A DNA stretch of 64,000 nt from Thermomucor indicae-seudaticae (taxonomy: Eukaryota; Mucoromycota; Mucoromycetes; Mucorales; Lichtheimiaceae), in assembly GCA_000787465.1 (NCBI GenBank), contig JSYX01000060.1:1-64000 (forward strand), read 5' to 3'. The notes below the pieces were generated by a model, which was not told the DNA's origin, ran no database searches, and saw only the letters and a program-made list of their open reading frames with translations. This document shows, one piece after another, positions 35,053 to 47,846 of this stretch. Each line of letters begins with the position of its first letter. Position 1 is the stretch's first letter. The translations under genes and the position numbers were made by a program.

Positions 35053-36836
35053 TCACTCTCATTAATCGTATCGCGAACGATCCTTTGGATAAAAATCACT
35101 TCTAACTTTAATCACGTGCAGAATAAATACCCATTTGGCAATGCGGTCAATAACAAGGGAGGAGAAAGTGGTTCTTGAAGTACATTAGTACCTGCTGGCA
35201 GGATAAAGTTTGGCATCATATATTTACGGTTTATAAGAGCATATTTAGCGCCTCCGATATTTATGCAAACAGGATATGACAAGTCATAATGATAAAGAGC
35301 AATATAGGGTACCATGGCATCATAATACAACGGACAAAGTAATGGTTCTTTTCGGAAGACGAATGGGACGGGTCCAGCGTCGATTATTTATCCAGGTCGA
35401 CGTTTTTCCGGAATAACTGGAATATCACTGCCTAGATTGAAACAATCAACTGATACGGAACGCATGATCACTCTATTTGTGAAAACGAATGCAAAAAAGC
35501 GGGTTGATTTTGATCATTTGCGGGATAATGCTACTCGTAACCGTTACTAGCTCAGCCAAGATGGAGTTCTATTCTATCGCCATCGGAAAGTAAGCGATAA
35601 CAGCAAGACTCGTTAAGGAAGGTGGTCTAAACGAACGCCAAGTCGAAAGTTGATCAAATTTTTCGTGACAGCGTCAATGAGCTCGCATTTTGGACAAAAA
35701 TATTTTCGATGTCAAATTTCAGACATACCTTGACAGCAAATTCAGTGAAAACCCCACTGCTCTCCGCCTTTGTTAAGGGAAGTGTTCTCAAATTCTCAAA
35801 TAACCAGAGGACTATGATCTCGATTCTCACCGAATCGGCCAGGTCCTTTGGGACTGACGATACTTAAACGCAATGGCAGTACTCTTGAGCTGAGGAAATA
35901 GTTCGCACTGTACACGCGATAGCAAATCCGTCCAGCTCAGAAAATCATGATCCGCTTATTGCGTCATTACAGTGGACACGATAGCTAGTTACAAATTTCG
36001 TTTTAGCCATGCTTATTAATATCTCTTGCACCCACTTTATATTCCTTGCGTTTCATAGAGCAATCCGTAGAACCTTGCTGTCGCGCACCCGTAAGCACGC
36101 CAAGTCAAAGTAAAGGAGACATAGTAAACGCATATTTTCATTGGCTTTTGGTATAAGGGTGGTGCACTGGAGAAACGGTTATTGGTTGTTACGCCAAGTC
36201 CCAGTAGAATTTTGAAGCTACGGGAGCATATCCTAACGTCTCGCAGCGACGGTAAGTTGTATGGTGGCCGGTTCAGTGCTAAATTGTATCAAGGAAATAG
36301 AGCGCCCTGGCACTTTCAGAAGCTGAGCAGTTGAATCAGAGCCAATGGTGTCCGCAGCAAGAAAGGGATACAAACGTCAGATTGTGATTTATTAACCATG
36401 AACAGGTCGAAACAGTCTGGGCAAACGGGTTTCCCACAGAGGCTCCCAAGAGAAAAGTTAAAAAGTTATGGATCTGCTGTCTCCAGACATAATTTTCGTG
36501 CAATTCGAATAAAATGCCAGATTTGCATATCTTTTACACCGGAAGCATTTGCGCTAAACGACCCGAAACGGCGGCCGCCTATATCGTCGTAATCGGGATA
36601 TTCCAACGCACCACAAGCCGTTGCCTCGTTCTCAGGCGCAGCGGCAGTCAAGTAAGATACAATCTTGCATTACAGGTTCGGAAACCGCACCTGCAGGCAG
36701 CGCTGGTCACTGAGCGTAACCGTTGATCTGGAATATAAGGAAGATTGGTTTGTGGCTGAAAGTAAATCCTTTGATTTGACTGGACCAACCCAGACACATT
36801 GGTCTTTGACAGCCTTTCCGAGGCGGCGTAAAGCTC
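35053..36836. other. Long intergenic stretch without a supported gene
   Basis: About 1.8 kb. Short frames on both strands (for example 35112-35330 minus and 36398-36592 plus) show no motifs, and no chain of frames joined by good splice sites was found. The last part is the promoter of the SET gene. It may include decayed mobile-element sequence, but no terminal repeats were seen. Confidence 0.4.
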
Positions 36837-38528
36837 ATGTCCGAAATCATGCAAGCCAATGGCCACTCCGAGACCAAGACTGCTTTTGCCAATGGGGAAA
36901 GTAACAACAAGGAAGCGCCAATAGCAGACACTTTGAGTGAAGCCGCCGCTGTCAAAGCAGAGAATCATCCAGAAAAGGAGAATTTAGAGCGTTGCTCTTC
37001 TGCCATGAGCATTGACGCCCCATTGGAGAAGCAAAGCACCGCGTCTGCAGTGCAGCCGGAGCAAGAGGCGACGGCAGGTGTCAAACGAACAAGCGATACG
37101 CTCATGGACGTCGATCAGAGTGAAGACGATGGGCCTATGAAGACCAGGCAAAGAAGAAGACGTACAGGATCACCAGCAGGAACACAACCGACGTGCCATG
37201 AGGCACGACGGCGTACGAGTCGACAGACATTGCATCGATCAGCGACACAGCCACGTTGGCACAACCAAGCTTACATGCTGTTTCTGGCGTTGCGTCAACA
37301 TCCTAACCGGTGCCTATCGCGACCAGAACTCATCAAAGCAGCACTGGCTTTGGATGAAAAGATCAGCAAGGAGCGCAATCTTCCACGCGTATTCAAGGGC
37401 AAGGTGAGGGAAAAGTGAGAAAAAGAGACACATATATATAGGTACATGGCTAGCAGGAAGGAGGGCTTGCTAAGCTAAAGCTCGTTCTTTTTGTAGACAC
37501 CCATGAATTCGGCGTCTGCTAGTTTGACGACTAATACGGACCGCTATTTTATACCCTTTCGCCCAGACGGCAGCCGAGCCATGCATTTCAAACTAGCCTA
37601 CGAACCGGGCGATTTCTCCAAAGCAGTGCAGGAATATCGAAAATGGGAGAAGAAACTGATCGAACATGACTGGCCGTATTGTTTCGGCGTACCGATCAAA
37701 AAGCCAGAACAAGGTGCAAAGAAAGAAGAGCAGCCAAAGGACGAAAAAATGCCATCACCCGCCATCACCACCACCGACAACAACACACCTGTCATGACCG
37801 AGTTTGACGAGTTCATTGCTAGCCGTAACGGGACACACAAGTCAAACGCTACTACGCAATCATCCACAACAAACAACACGCCCACCTCCTCGTCGCCCGC
37901 CGCGGACAACAACGAAAATGACGGCAGCAATAAGGCTGCTTTGCAAAAGGCTGTCGCGGATAGAGACACAGCTTCGGCGGACGCAGAGCCAGTGATTGAT
38001 CTGGCTGACCTTGACTTGAGCAATGTGCCCAAATCATGGCGAGATATTGTACGGGTCGGGGAATCAACGATTGAAGGGGCCGGAAAGGGCCTTTTTGCGA
38101 CGCGAAAGCTGCCTTATAATACGCCTCTTGGGTTTTATTTCGGTGTTCCAATGACAGAAGACGAGTTTGATTCGCTCAAGGACGGTGTAGGACGAGCCTC
38201 TGAGTATTCCATCATGTACCGTCGGACAGTGCTAGATGCCACGGACGATAACGGCCAACCGTTCACGGATCCGGATGGTGAAATGTTTTGTCCGTTCCAC
38301 TTTATGAACGAGACAAGCGAGAAGCAGGCAAATATATTGTTTATCGAAGGCGCCGTTGTAAATCAGGTCATTTGCTGGACTAAACGTGATATCGAGGAAG
38401 GTGAAGAGTTGTTTGTCTGGTATGGACGAGACGTGGATCGACATTGGTCACCTTCTTCTTCTTCTTCTTCTACACGTTCAAATGCTTCTTCTGTAAAAAA
38501 TAGTGTAAATAATAAGAAAAAACAATAA
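36837..38528 (+). CDS. SET-domain protein
   Basis: Two exons (36837-37403 and 37497-38528), 532 residues. The first third is Glu/Ala-rich with a basic nuclear-type patch (KTRQRRRRTGS). A conserved helical block follows (WHNQAYMLFLALRQHPNR, KISKERNLPRVFKGK) and then RYFIPFRPDGSRAMHFKLAY. A Thr/Asn-rich linker separates this from the SET domain: VGESTIEGAGKGLFATRKL, LGFYFGVPM, CPFHFMNETSEKQANILFIE (the NH-type cofactor motif is replaced by MNE) and GEELFVWYGRDVDRHW at the end. SET enzymes methylate lysines. There is no pre-SET zinc cluster, and the substrate is unknown. The end is a poly-Ser tail. Confidence 0.8.
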
Positions 38529-38738
38529 AAGCTTTCTCGTTTTTTGATCCTTTGCAAACTGGACAACCAAGCCATTATTGTTATTGAGTGACAGGGTATG
38601 ATTAACTAATGAAATGCTGTTCTAGAGGAGAAGGGCAGGGCAGGGAGGGGGGATTGTAGTGTACAGACTAAATGATGGGTTAGATAGTGAGATAGAGAAA
38701 GAGAGAGTGTGTGTGAAAGCTGCATAACGGTGGGAGTT

Positions 38739-39755
38739 CTATGAAGATGAAGAATGAGTGGAAGGGGTATCGTCACCAGCATGCCTTGGAGGAACAGAAA
38801 GATATCGAGTTCCCGCACTGCTAGAAGTCGACGCACTACTATTGCTGTGGCCACGTTCCATGGCAGGCGCTGCTGGACTGGTCAAGAGTGCATGTGGATC
38901 GGGTATGTTGATCTGTCGCCAGCAGCTCTGATGACGAGGCGGCGATTGAGACCGTGCGCGCAGTCGAAAGGATGTGGTTAACTTTTTAAAGATAGTAGAC
39001 GAGGTACTTTCATGGCTTGGTTTGGGAGATAATGGCGAAGCGGGCAGTGGAGGCAAATGATCCATGGGTGATGGTTGTTGTCCGGCGATAAGGGATGGAG
39101 TACTCTTCAGACGACGAGGCGAAAGCGACAGACCTCTGCCAGAAATGATACTGGTTTTAGACGGTCTCGGCAAAAGTCGATTGGGATCCGTGGCGAACGG
39201 TATGAATGCGCTGATACGCATTAACTCGACTACAGCAATGCATGCAGGCCTGAGAACCGCTGGATGGTAGCACTGACCCTCTCTATAGATGTGCAGCAGC
39301 TCCTGCCGCAGTTCGTGAGGTATGTTGACTTCTTGAGGTGCATTATTCAAAATGAATCTTGTCATGATATCTTCAAATTTGACTTTCAGGACGTTGAATC
39401 GAGCGAGCTCCTCGTCGTTAAGCATGTTTTGCTCTGATCGCAAGAAATGAAAGGAGCCGCCACTGCTGACGCGGACTGGTTCGTCGATCGACTCGGGTGA
39501 AGCGCCAAAGGATAGACGTGAGGATCGTGCATAGTCATTCACTGCCAGATAGAATGCAAGGTTTTCGGTGCAATAGGTCTGTTCGAGATATTCTGCAAAT
39601 TCTTTGAGGCTGAAAGGGCTCTTCGATTCGTTCTGAAGGACTTTTTCCAGAGTCAGGCCGGTTGTTGAGATTGAGCCAATATTGGCACTTTGGTATTGTC
39701 GATGGCGAAATGGGGGAAGCTGCTTGTTGTCATTCACTTTATCGGAAAGGGACAT
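38739..39755 (-). CDS. RGS-domain protein
   Basis: Single-exon gene of 338 residues from the ATG at 39755. The RGS fold is seen in LEKVLQNESKSPFSLKEFAEY, CTENLAFYLAVNDYAR, RFILNNAPQEVNIPHELRQE and LLHIYREGQCYHPAVLRPAC. RGS proteins speed GTP hydrolysis by G-alpha subunits. An insertion of about 60 residues splits the domain. The C-terminal 140 residues are Ser/Pro-rich (KSTPSLIAGQQPSP, LPASPLSPKPS) with many SP sites, which fits control by kinases. There are no DEP or membrane segments. A TATATA string lies immediately upstream of the ATG. Confidence 0.85.
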   Translation of the reverse strand: MSLSDKVNDNKQLPPFRHRQYQSANIGSISTTGLTLEKVLQNESKSPFSLKEFAEYLEQTYCTENLAFYLAVNDYARSSRLSFGASPESIDEPVRVSSGGSFHFLRSEQNMLNDEELARFNVLKVKFEDIMTRFILNNAPQEVNIPHELRQELLHIYREGQCYHPAVLRPACIAVVELMRISAFIPFATDPNRLLPRPSKTSIISGRGLSLSPRRLKSTPSLIAGQQPSPMDHLPPLPASPLSPKPSHESTSSTIFKKLTTSFRLRARSQSPPRHQSCWRQINIPDPHALLTSPAAPAMERGHSNSSASTSSSAGTRYLSVPPRHAGDDTPSTHSSSS

Positions 39756-41571
39756 GTCGTATATAAAGGAGGGTTTCCCGTCATGCAGCAAGTGGGGGGG
39801 GAAATGTTCAAAGGAGCGACTGTCACGGAGGAAGAGCTGACAACAATGGGAAGGCTTTCAACAGTTTTTTAAATGGCCGTTTCGGGATTCTGATTGGATG
39901 GAGCACAATAGCGATAAAAGAGAAGTCTCTTCCCGCGCGCGAAAACATCGTCATGTCAGACCTTCTGAATGGATGGGCGCCGACCAAATAAACATTGCTG
40001 AATATCCGTCAATAGATAAGCTCTCTCTTTGCTAAAGATAATTAAATTGCTTCTGTTTGTGACCAGTTCATTGATGTAATCCAAATTTGACAGGCCAACA
40101 CGCTTTCTCACGGAGCATGTCGTAAACCTAGACAGGCATTAGCAATTATGTTTTTACCCAGCGGATGAACTTTTAGATGAAGCCTGCACAGATTGTATTC
40201 TCGAGTCTTGTAGAAATGCGGGAAACTGTTCAATTCATCGTCCAAGCTGTTGCGGCAGTTGGCAATGAACGTGGCACAATTACTGCGGAGACAGAAATTT
40301 CATTTTTGATGACAAAAAGGGGAGGCATTTTCTCAAAACATTAAATGCAATATGCAATATGTGCCTCAATGTGATCCAAGGAACCAGGTTTCTGAGTTGG
40401 TGTCATTTCGGTAACTTGTCCGATTTCCGGCGTGTTTCTTATTGATTCCTCAATGCTCTCTATGTCCAATTCTGTCTTTTTCATGATCTTTAGAATCCAG
40501 AATCCAGGTTTGAGGATTCTAATCTTTGGATTTGCAGACTGAACTAACTATAGTAGAGCAGATGCGAAGACGGCGCTCATGGTTTATAACGCTGCATCAT
40601 GTGACGGAACGAACAGTACAGAGTTGTCTCCGAAACAAGCATGCATACTAATTAGCTTCCTTATTTGTCTGGACGAGTTCAACGGATATGTTCTCAGTAA
40701 CAAGCAGCCATGCACTCTTCAGAAGTTGAGCAATTATGGAATGCCGTCCGTTGGAACGTTTACCTCAAAGTGTAGCAAGATTTACTTCTACTCCCCTTGA
40801 ACAGTCAAACAGTTCGCTAAGCAGTTAACCGATGCTACAAGATACCCTTTTCAGTCTGTGGCAGGCGCATTGGGCTGTCAATCGTGACGGCGCCCTCCTT
40901 CGTCGCACAACGAGTCATTGGATCTACAAGCTTGTAGATCATCGTATTGCTGGCGAAGCCGTCTCGTACGCTTATCGGCTTCATAAATCCGTCAATCCTT
41001 TTTCTGTTTCTGCTTCCACAACCTACCGTCTACAGATGCAATCCAAGCCCGTGTTAAACAACCTATTAAGTTGATTCTCCGATGTTGCGCGTGAGTTTCC
41101 ATGACGCGTGCCATGATTGTCATAGGCTAGTAATTTGCGTTCTATGTGGGTTGTTTGGGTGCTCATAAAGATACTTGCAACTAGTAATTGAAGGGTTCTG
41201 TGGATTTGGCCATCGTTTGCTCTAATGAATGAGCTGATAGTACCAGTTCACAGTCTCATGTGCTCTTGGTCTGTCTGAAGTTTGCATTATTCAAAAATTT
41301 TGTTGGTTACTCCAAGTGTAATCTTATCAATTATTAACCAGTGTCAGTGGAAAGAGGACATTGGCGAGAACGCTAAAAAGGAGTTCTGTAGCGCCGCTAC
41401 AGACGCAATGTGCTAGACAAGTAGAATGGATATATTATTAACCGAGCTTTTACAGATGCACAGTGGGGGAACTCACATTGGAAGAGGGTAACAAATACTA
41501 GACATAAGCACTGGGGTAACTTGGCAAGACACGAAAAGGAAAACTAAAAGGCACAACAGCTTCATTCTTTT
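39756..41571. other. Long intergenic stretch, no supported gene
   Basis: About 1.8 kb between two minus-strand genes. A frame at 40832-41074 plus (starts MLQDTLFSLWQAHWAV) is open for 80 codons and a second at 40579-40800, but neither shows a known motif or splice partners. A run of eight G lies at about 39793. It could hold decayed mobile-element sequence. Confidence 0.4.
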
Positions 41572-42788
41572 CTACGAGCTGGCCTGCTCGGCTTGTCTGC
41601 GCTGTTCTTCTTGGGCCTGTTCCATTAAAGACAGTCGTATTGCTTCCATAACCATGACATCTTCAAGATCGAACTCCAGACTATGACCTCCTGAATCGAG
41701 CGACGGAATTGACTGGCGGTTTGATACTCTGCTGATATCTGTACCAGCTGTATATCGTCTTGGTCCAGCGTTTGGACGCACAACTGTCCTTCGGGTTGTG
41801 CCACTTCCAGACATGGAGGTTGATGAACGCCTCTGACCTCGTGCCGACCCTTCCAGCATCCGGTGCCAGTTCGGTCTCACTTGATCTAATCAATAATGAA
41901 TGTTAATAATTGATGAAGAGATCGCTCTGCATAAGGATTAGCATTACCAACAAGGACCACGTCAGGGTCATTGGGTGGAAGACGCCGTCGCCGTCGTCCG
42001 TTGGATTGGATTAGTTCCGATCTTCTCTCGCTGAACGTCTAATAGACAGTAATCAATTTCACCCTGCCATTATTATTATTCGATCTATCCCTCAGCAAAC
42101 CTTGTAATGCGGGCTAAACTCCGGCGGTATATGTATGACACCAAAGTTGGGTTGAACACAAAACGGGCAAACGGCGGGTACAAGCGGGGAATCGGCGGAT
42201 CGTTTAAGTTGTAGAAAGCAATCCGTGCAAATAGGTTTATCGCAACATCGTGACCGGTTAATGAAGCATGGATAATACTATGCCGACAGTATCAAGTTCA
42301 GCTGTATGCAGTGCTTATTCATGAAGACGACGACATACCAGAAAGCAGATAGGGCATTCTACTACGTTGCTATAAAGGAGAACATCGACGTCCTTGTGAC
42401 GTACGTCACGACTCTTTTTCTTGATCCTGCACGTAAAGAACTGTCTGGGCCTTGCCAAAAGACGCGATATGAACTTTTCCTTCACTTGTTCCTCGACGTC
42501 TTCCTGTCGTTCACAATATACCACTTTCTCGTTGCGCTCGTTGATACCCATTTGAGGCGGATCATTGAGGCCTTGCGCACGTCAGATTATTTTCGAGTAT
42601 GAGTTACCGTTAAGGTTGTTACCTCGATAGAAGGGAGCCAGCCGCCCTTCCCGAATAAACTTTCTGACAGCCTTCATGTCGCATTCCTCGTCATGAGGAG
42701 GGGGATAGATCTTTTGGGGCTGCAGCGATCCGAAATCGACCAGCTCACTTTCGGCATTATCGACGCCTTTGGAAATGCGTATGCCCAT
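41572..42788 (-). CDS. Sip5-like zinc-finger protein with myristoylation-type N-terminus
   Basis: Fungal Sip5/DA2-type protein. It begins [10 protein letters not shown], which fits the N-myristoylation pattern (Gly2, Ser6, Lys7). Next is the family block [16 protein letters not shown] and [19 protein letters not shown]. The zinc module, assembled across an intron, reads [33 protein letters not shown] and [20 protein letters not shown]. The C-terminus has a UIM-like helix ([16 protein letters not shown]) that may bind ubiquitin. In budding yeast Sip5 interacts with Snf1 and the Glc7 regulator Reg1; a role in glucose signalling here is inference. The intron phase after YRG was checked; a middle splice near 42430 is uncertain. 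Confidence 0.85.
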
Positions 42789-44305
42789 CCCCACGAAACA
42801 AGGTTGCCTGGACAGTAGCGAACGAACTCCTGTTGAATACAAGTAAAAGAGAGAGAGAAAAACAGAGAAACTTTTATGCGGGCGCCACTACGGTCACATT
42901 AGGTAACCTTTGGCGGAACTTTTTGCATGAAATTTCGCGTCAACCGGGAAAAAGCAGGTCGATATATCCCGCCATCATAGTAGGATGGCATGCACGGCTC
43001 ACAATTCAATGGTACGGTATCTGTTAATCCAATTGCGACAAGTGGTGTATGCCAGGTTTGAGAGTGCATTCCAAGTGGCGGATCTTGTTGGACAAACGCA
43101 GCTGCTCGGGATGGTCTCGAACATGAGAGAAAAGAATACCAAGTGGCATATGAACTTTTGCACCGGTATGACACGCCGTCGTTACTACGCGAGGTAACGC
43201 GACCTTCAAAAAAGATTCACGCTTTCGGTAGGCGAACTTTGAACAAGTCTCGTTCGCGGCGTCAGGGCAATTCTCGTTTTCTTCTCGGCTCAAGTGCCTT
43301 TCGCCATAGGTCATATTCTGCTGTGCTGAGCGTGTCTGCGCAGATTACCGGATTTGGTATGTTTGGTGAGCATGGACCACCAGGGCAGCAAACAGCACAG
43401 GTCTTTGGAACCAAAAGTCCGCACATCCTTAACCTTAACATAAGCATGCTTCATCTTCCCCATTAATCTACTTCACGTGAGGTTCTTCAATTTCCTATAG
43501 CTCTTGCCTGCATAGCACAAGGTCCAAAAGACTAAAGTTCGGTTACTCTATCTTCTCGCAACACTCTTGTCTTGACGCGGTTTCGGTCCTGCCCTACTCG
43601 GAACCACCAGATATCGTTTTCCTTGGACACGGTTGCGTCTTGTGCTTACCATTGGCTAATTTAGATCAGATTTGTCATGACACAGAAACAGAGAAGCATT
43701 CATAAAATCGAAGGTTACTAAATAGGCAGCATTTGATGTGCATCTTTTGCATCACTGTGAAAACATGCAGCGGAAATAAGATCACCTCCTGTTCCTGCAT
43801 GCTTCTGATTACCAAAGATTACAGTACCCGCGTGATATATCGATAGAGTCCGTGACGAAAAGATACGATCGTTATATCCAGAATATCGTTATACCAAGCG
43901 GATATACGCCTTGAAAAAGCAAATCAGTGATTGCAGAGGTCGATCGGTATATCGCACGGGTACTATAGGCTACTCTTATCCTCTTTGTGCATTGGTTCAA
44001 AGCAACCGGAATTGATCCTTGAACGCATGTTAGTCTCGCTTATAAAGTCAACCGTGCTGGACCCCGTCGGCAAAATACAAGGCATAAACTTGGTCGACTA
44101 GAACTCAATAACTATGAGCAGGAAATAGACAAGATGTCGTTTTAGGCGTCGCGCGATAAAAGTCCTGAATGAACTGTATCGGAAAGTCAACGGGGGCCCG
44201 GAATTTCTCAATACGCAAAAGGCGTTTTGGGAAAAAAACAGGACCAGCTGGGCAGTGCAACCTTACGCAACCGCCACCCCTTTTCTTCTTTCTGTAACGC
44301 ACTTT
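42789..44305. other. Intergenic region with short unassigned frames
   Basis: About 1.5 kb separating divergent genes. Overlapping short frames at 42985-43466 plus and 43024-43314 minus are seen but have no recognised motif. Around 43830-43970 there is a patch of ATATCGTTATA-type strings repeated at irregular spacing. No tRNA fold could be built at 43995 despite a B-box-like string. Confidence 0.4.
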
Positions 44306-46952
44306 ATGTCCGTGATATCGACCCACACCCATAGCAAGCGGACGAGCGGTATAAGGCCTGTCAGCTCCCTGAGCACAACCCATGAAACGATATCTTCGGC
44401 CGACGTCCTGTCGACCACGAGCCGTCAACGCCAGTCCAAAAAGGACGAGGTAAGAAAACAAGGTTTAAAGTATACATCATGGCTAGCCCCTTCCTCAACA
44501 TTTCGGTTTACAGGCAATCCGCAAGAAAATTGAACAAGAGCTTTCAAAGAAGCGAGGTGGTTCGACTCGCATTCGACAGACAAGGAAGATTGCAGGCACG
44601 GTGTCTGCACTGCGACCGGCGCAGGCACTGACCGTTCGAGAAAGCATTCTGGTCATTGAAGCTGCGCAATTGATGGCAGCGAAGCGAAGCGACTGTGTTC
44701 TGGTCGTCGACGACGAGGAGCATTTGAGCGGTATCTTTACGGTAAAAAGTGATTCTTTAAAAACCATTATTCCTCGAACTGACTTGGTTCGTTTTAGGCC
44801 AAGGACTTAGCTTATCGGGTTGTCGCTGCTCAGATGGACGCTAGGTAAGAGAAAGCTCATATATATCTGCGCTGAAGGAACATGTCCCCTGAACTCAGTC
44901 GTTCCTTCGGTTAGAGCAACGACGGTATCCGACATCATGACGAGAAACCCCATGTGCGTGACAGCCGATACGTCTGCCCAAGATGCTCTGAATCTGATGG
45001 TTTCACGCGGATTCCGCCATTTGGTAAAAGGGGAAACACAGATCGCTTGGAGACTTCTTTTCCGCTCATATTTCATTCCACTATTACTACTAGCCTGTGT
45101 GTAATGAAGAAGGCGACATTTTTGGTCTTTTGGACATCACGAAATGTCTTTACGAAGCGCTAAACAAGATGGAACGCGCGTATGGGTCATCACGTAAGCT
45201 TTACGATGCACTCGAAGGCGTCGAACGTGAATGGCACAACAGCCCGGTCCAGTTTGTCCAGTATATGGAAGCCCTACGCGAGAAAATGTCGTGTCCGGAC
45301 TTAACCACGGTTCTGGACAATGCTGCTCCGGTCCAGGTTCCTGTGAAAGCAAACGTTCGTGACGTCGCTAGACTGATGAAGGAGCATCATACGACAGCTG
45401 TCCTCGTGATGGATCACGGTGGTTTAGCAGGCATTTTCACGGTACGAATGATAAAACGATGTTGCAAAATCCTGCTTGTTTAACGATTGACGTCATTTCC
45501 CCCCTCCAGTCCAAGGACATTGTACTTCGTGTTATTGCAGCCGGCCTGGCGCCTGAGAATTGTTCTGTTGTCAGAGTGATGACTCCGCACCCAGATACGG
45601 CCTTGCCAACAACGAGTATACTGGATGCGTTGAAGAAGATGCATGGTACGTAGCCTATGACTAGGTAATGTATACGTCAGAAGCGAGACTTACGGTTATG
45701 TAGACGGACACTATCTCAACCTGCCTGTCCTGGACGAAGATAAACAGATTATTGGATTGGTTGATGTTCTGCGCTTAACGTATGCCACTTTGGATCAGGT
45801 AACTGCAATAAGATTAGCTATTATCGTGCTTTTTCTGGCAATAGCTGACTGGTCAATGTTATCGTAAAGATAAACAGCATTGAAGGCAACAACGGGGACG
45901 GAAACAAATTCTGGAATAGCATGCTGGCTGGCGATCACACTGAGTCTGAGTCTGTCCTTTCTGATTCCTTGTCTCAAGCTGCAAACTCTCGTATGTTCCA
46001 CTCGCCCAGCCCACATACGGAGACGTCCAGTCATTTACATGGACACGCCGCCAGCTATGCAGGACTGGGATACCCTGAAATCACACCTGGAGACAGCGCC
46101 TCTGTCGCGAACGGTGATGACGGTCGATCCACAGTATCGTCCCATGTACAGGGCACATTTTCGTTCAAGTTCAACTATGGCAACAAGACCCATCGCTTCC
46201 GTTGCGAATATCACAATTATGCTGCACTCCGCGAGATTGTTCGTCAAAAGATAATGGCGGAGCACTTATCGTTATCGCAGTCGTACGTTAAAGTAGCTGA
46301 CGGGGAAGGCGATGACCAAGACGCAGAAGGAAGTCGACGTGATGACGACAGTTGGCTTAACATCGCCTATTTGGACGACGAAAACGACGAAGTATTGATG
46401 ACCTGTGATGCTGATCTGGCGGACGCAGTGCAGTTAGCCCGCAAGTCAGGACAAGACCGTGTTCGCTTGTTCGTGCATGATGCGATTGCTGAACAGCAGC
46501 AGCAACAACAACAGCAAGCAGCAACTGCTAGCCATGAAGAAGTTGCAGCTTCTCTTGAAGTACCATCGGGTAAACCAACGATATCGGTTATTGACACTTC
46601 CGAGGAACAGCATAAGAGCGGATCTTCTGATGGCGAGGAAGCAGAGGGTGCGAAGAGCACGAAACGTCAGCGTGGGAAGCGTCATTCTCATCGTGGTAGC
46701 GAAGAAGCTGAAGACGGCGAGGAGACAAGCACTGAGAACTCGTCAGAGTGCGATGATGATGAGATGAAAGGGAAAGGAAGACATCGTCGTCATCAAAAAC
46801 GGGCAAGTCGCAAGCGAGATATTGCAGCAGAGTATAATCTGCCCATTCCTCAGGAGATGCTGCTTCCAGCGGCTATCACTTTTCTTGGTGTGGTGATCCT
46901 GGGTGTTTTCACGATCACGAAGCTGACTGGCTCGAGCGATCGTCGGTACTGA
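44306..46952 (+). CDS. CBS- and PB1-domain protein with a C-terminal membrane anchor
   Basis: Several exons joined by phase. The N-terminus is Ser/Thr-rich, then come two CBS pairs: ALTVRESILVIEAAQLM with VVDDEEHLSGIFT and DLAYRVVA; VSDIMTRNPMCVTAD with LLDITKCLYEAL; VPVKANVRDVARLM with LAGIFTSKDIVLRVIA; and VMTPHPDTALP with LPVLDEDKQIIGLVDVLRL. Such modules usually sense adenine nucleotides. The PB1 domain (FSFKFNYGNKTHRFRC to RVRLFV) carries the acidic OPCA motif YLDDENDEVLMTCDADLADA, the face that binds a basic PB1 partner. After Gln-rich and acidic/basic linkers, a hydrophobic C-terminal helix (PAAITFLGVVILGVFTITKL) followed by SSDRRY makes it tail-anchored. Related CBS-PB1 proteins exist in fission yeast and plants. 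Confidence 0.88.
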
Positions 46953-47838
46953 GGAAGGCTACCAGAAAACCATGTCTCAAGTATATACACAGTTCCTATG
47001 CCCCTAATATGATATATACAATATTCCCCATCCGTAATCTAAGCTACATATTTCGCAAGTTATATAGAGAAATACACCAAGATGTTGTCGACTCTAATTG
47101 ATAGGCATGATATATGTTGGGCGCGGCCGGATAAGACTTCGTGCGAAGGGTAAGCTCCCAGATTCTGTGTGATCTGAAACACGAGCTGCTGTGTTCCGTT
47201 ACAAAGCATGTGTTCCGGATCACTCCCGTTGTGGGGATGTACATGGCAAAGCCAAAGCGCACGGATGATTGTATAAGACTGAAACTTTTAGTGCCTGAAA
47301 AACAGTTGGGAAGGCCCATTATACACTGGACATGGGACTGTAAATGTCTTTGATTTTCCACGAGAGCCCAAAGTGAGAGTTGGACACGTAGAAGGTGTCT
47401 CTCGGGATTCCTGAAGCTGGACGAAGCTTCAGAATTGATGATAACGAGAGCAAGAGAATTGAATGTTTTCTTATCGGGTATAATCGCAACCCGTCGATCA
47501 AACGACAGATACCAATGTCATGGGCAACATGTTTTGAGATCTGTGTCTTGCCTTATTTGGATCTTCCTTGCGGGTAAACGTTACCCAGTAGGTGCACTGA
47601 CATTTTTCCGTCCACTTTAAAAAATGATAATGTTAGATATAATGGATCATTAAGGCATGAACCATCCCATCGACGAGAGAGTGAACAACTCTTTTCTTTG
47701 TTCCAATACAACGGTAATAGACTTTTTTTCACGGTGACGTTTTGACACAGTTCATGGCCAAATTTTAATTTCATGTTGGGGACAAACAAAAAGAAAATGG
47801 TCCTATGAACTGATAAAGATAACCCGTTAGGATAGATA

Positions 47839-47846
47839 GCGCGAAA
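47839..47846 (-). promoter_or_regulatory. E2F/DP-type site 1 (TTTCGCGC on minus)
   Basis: GCGCGAAA on the plus strand is TTTCGCGC on the minus strand, the core E2F consensus TTTSGCGC. It lies about 600 bp upstream of the DP start codon. Binding is inferred. Confidence 0.4.

Noticed and set aside
43985..44005. tRNA gene suggested by GGTTCAAAGC
   Set aside because: The flanking bases do not form the T stem and no A box or acceptor stem fits upstream.
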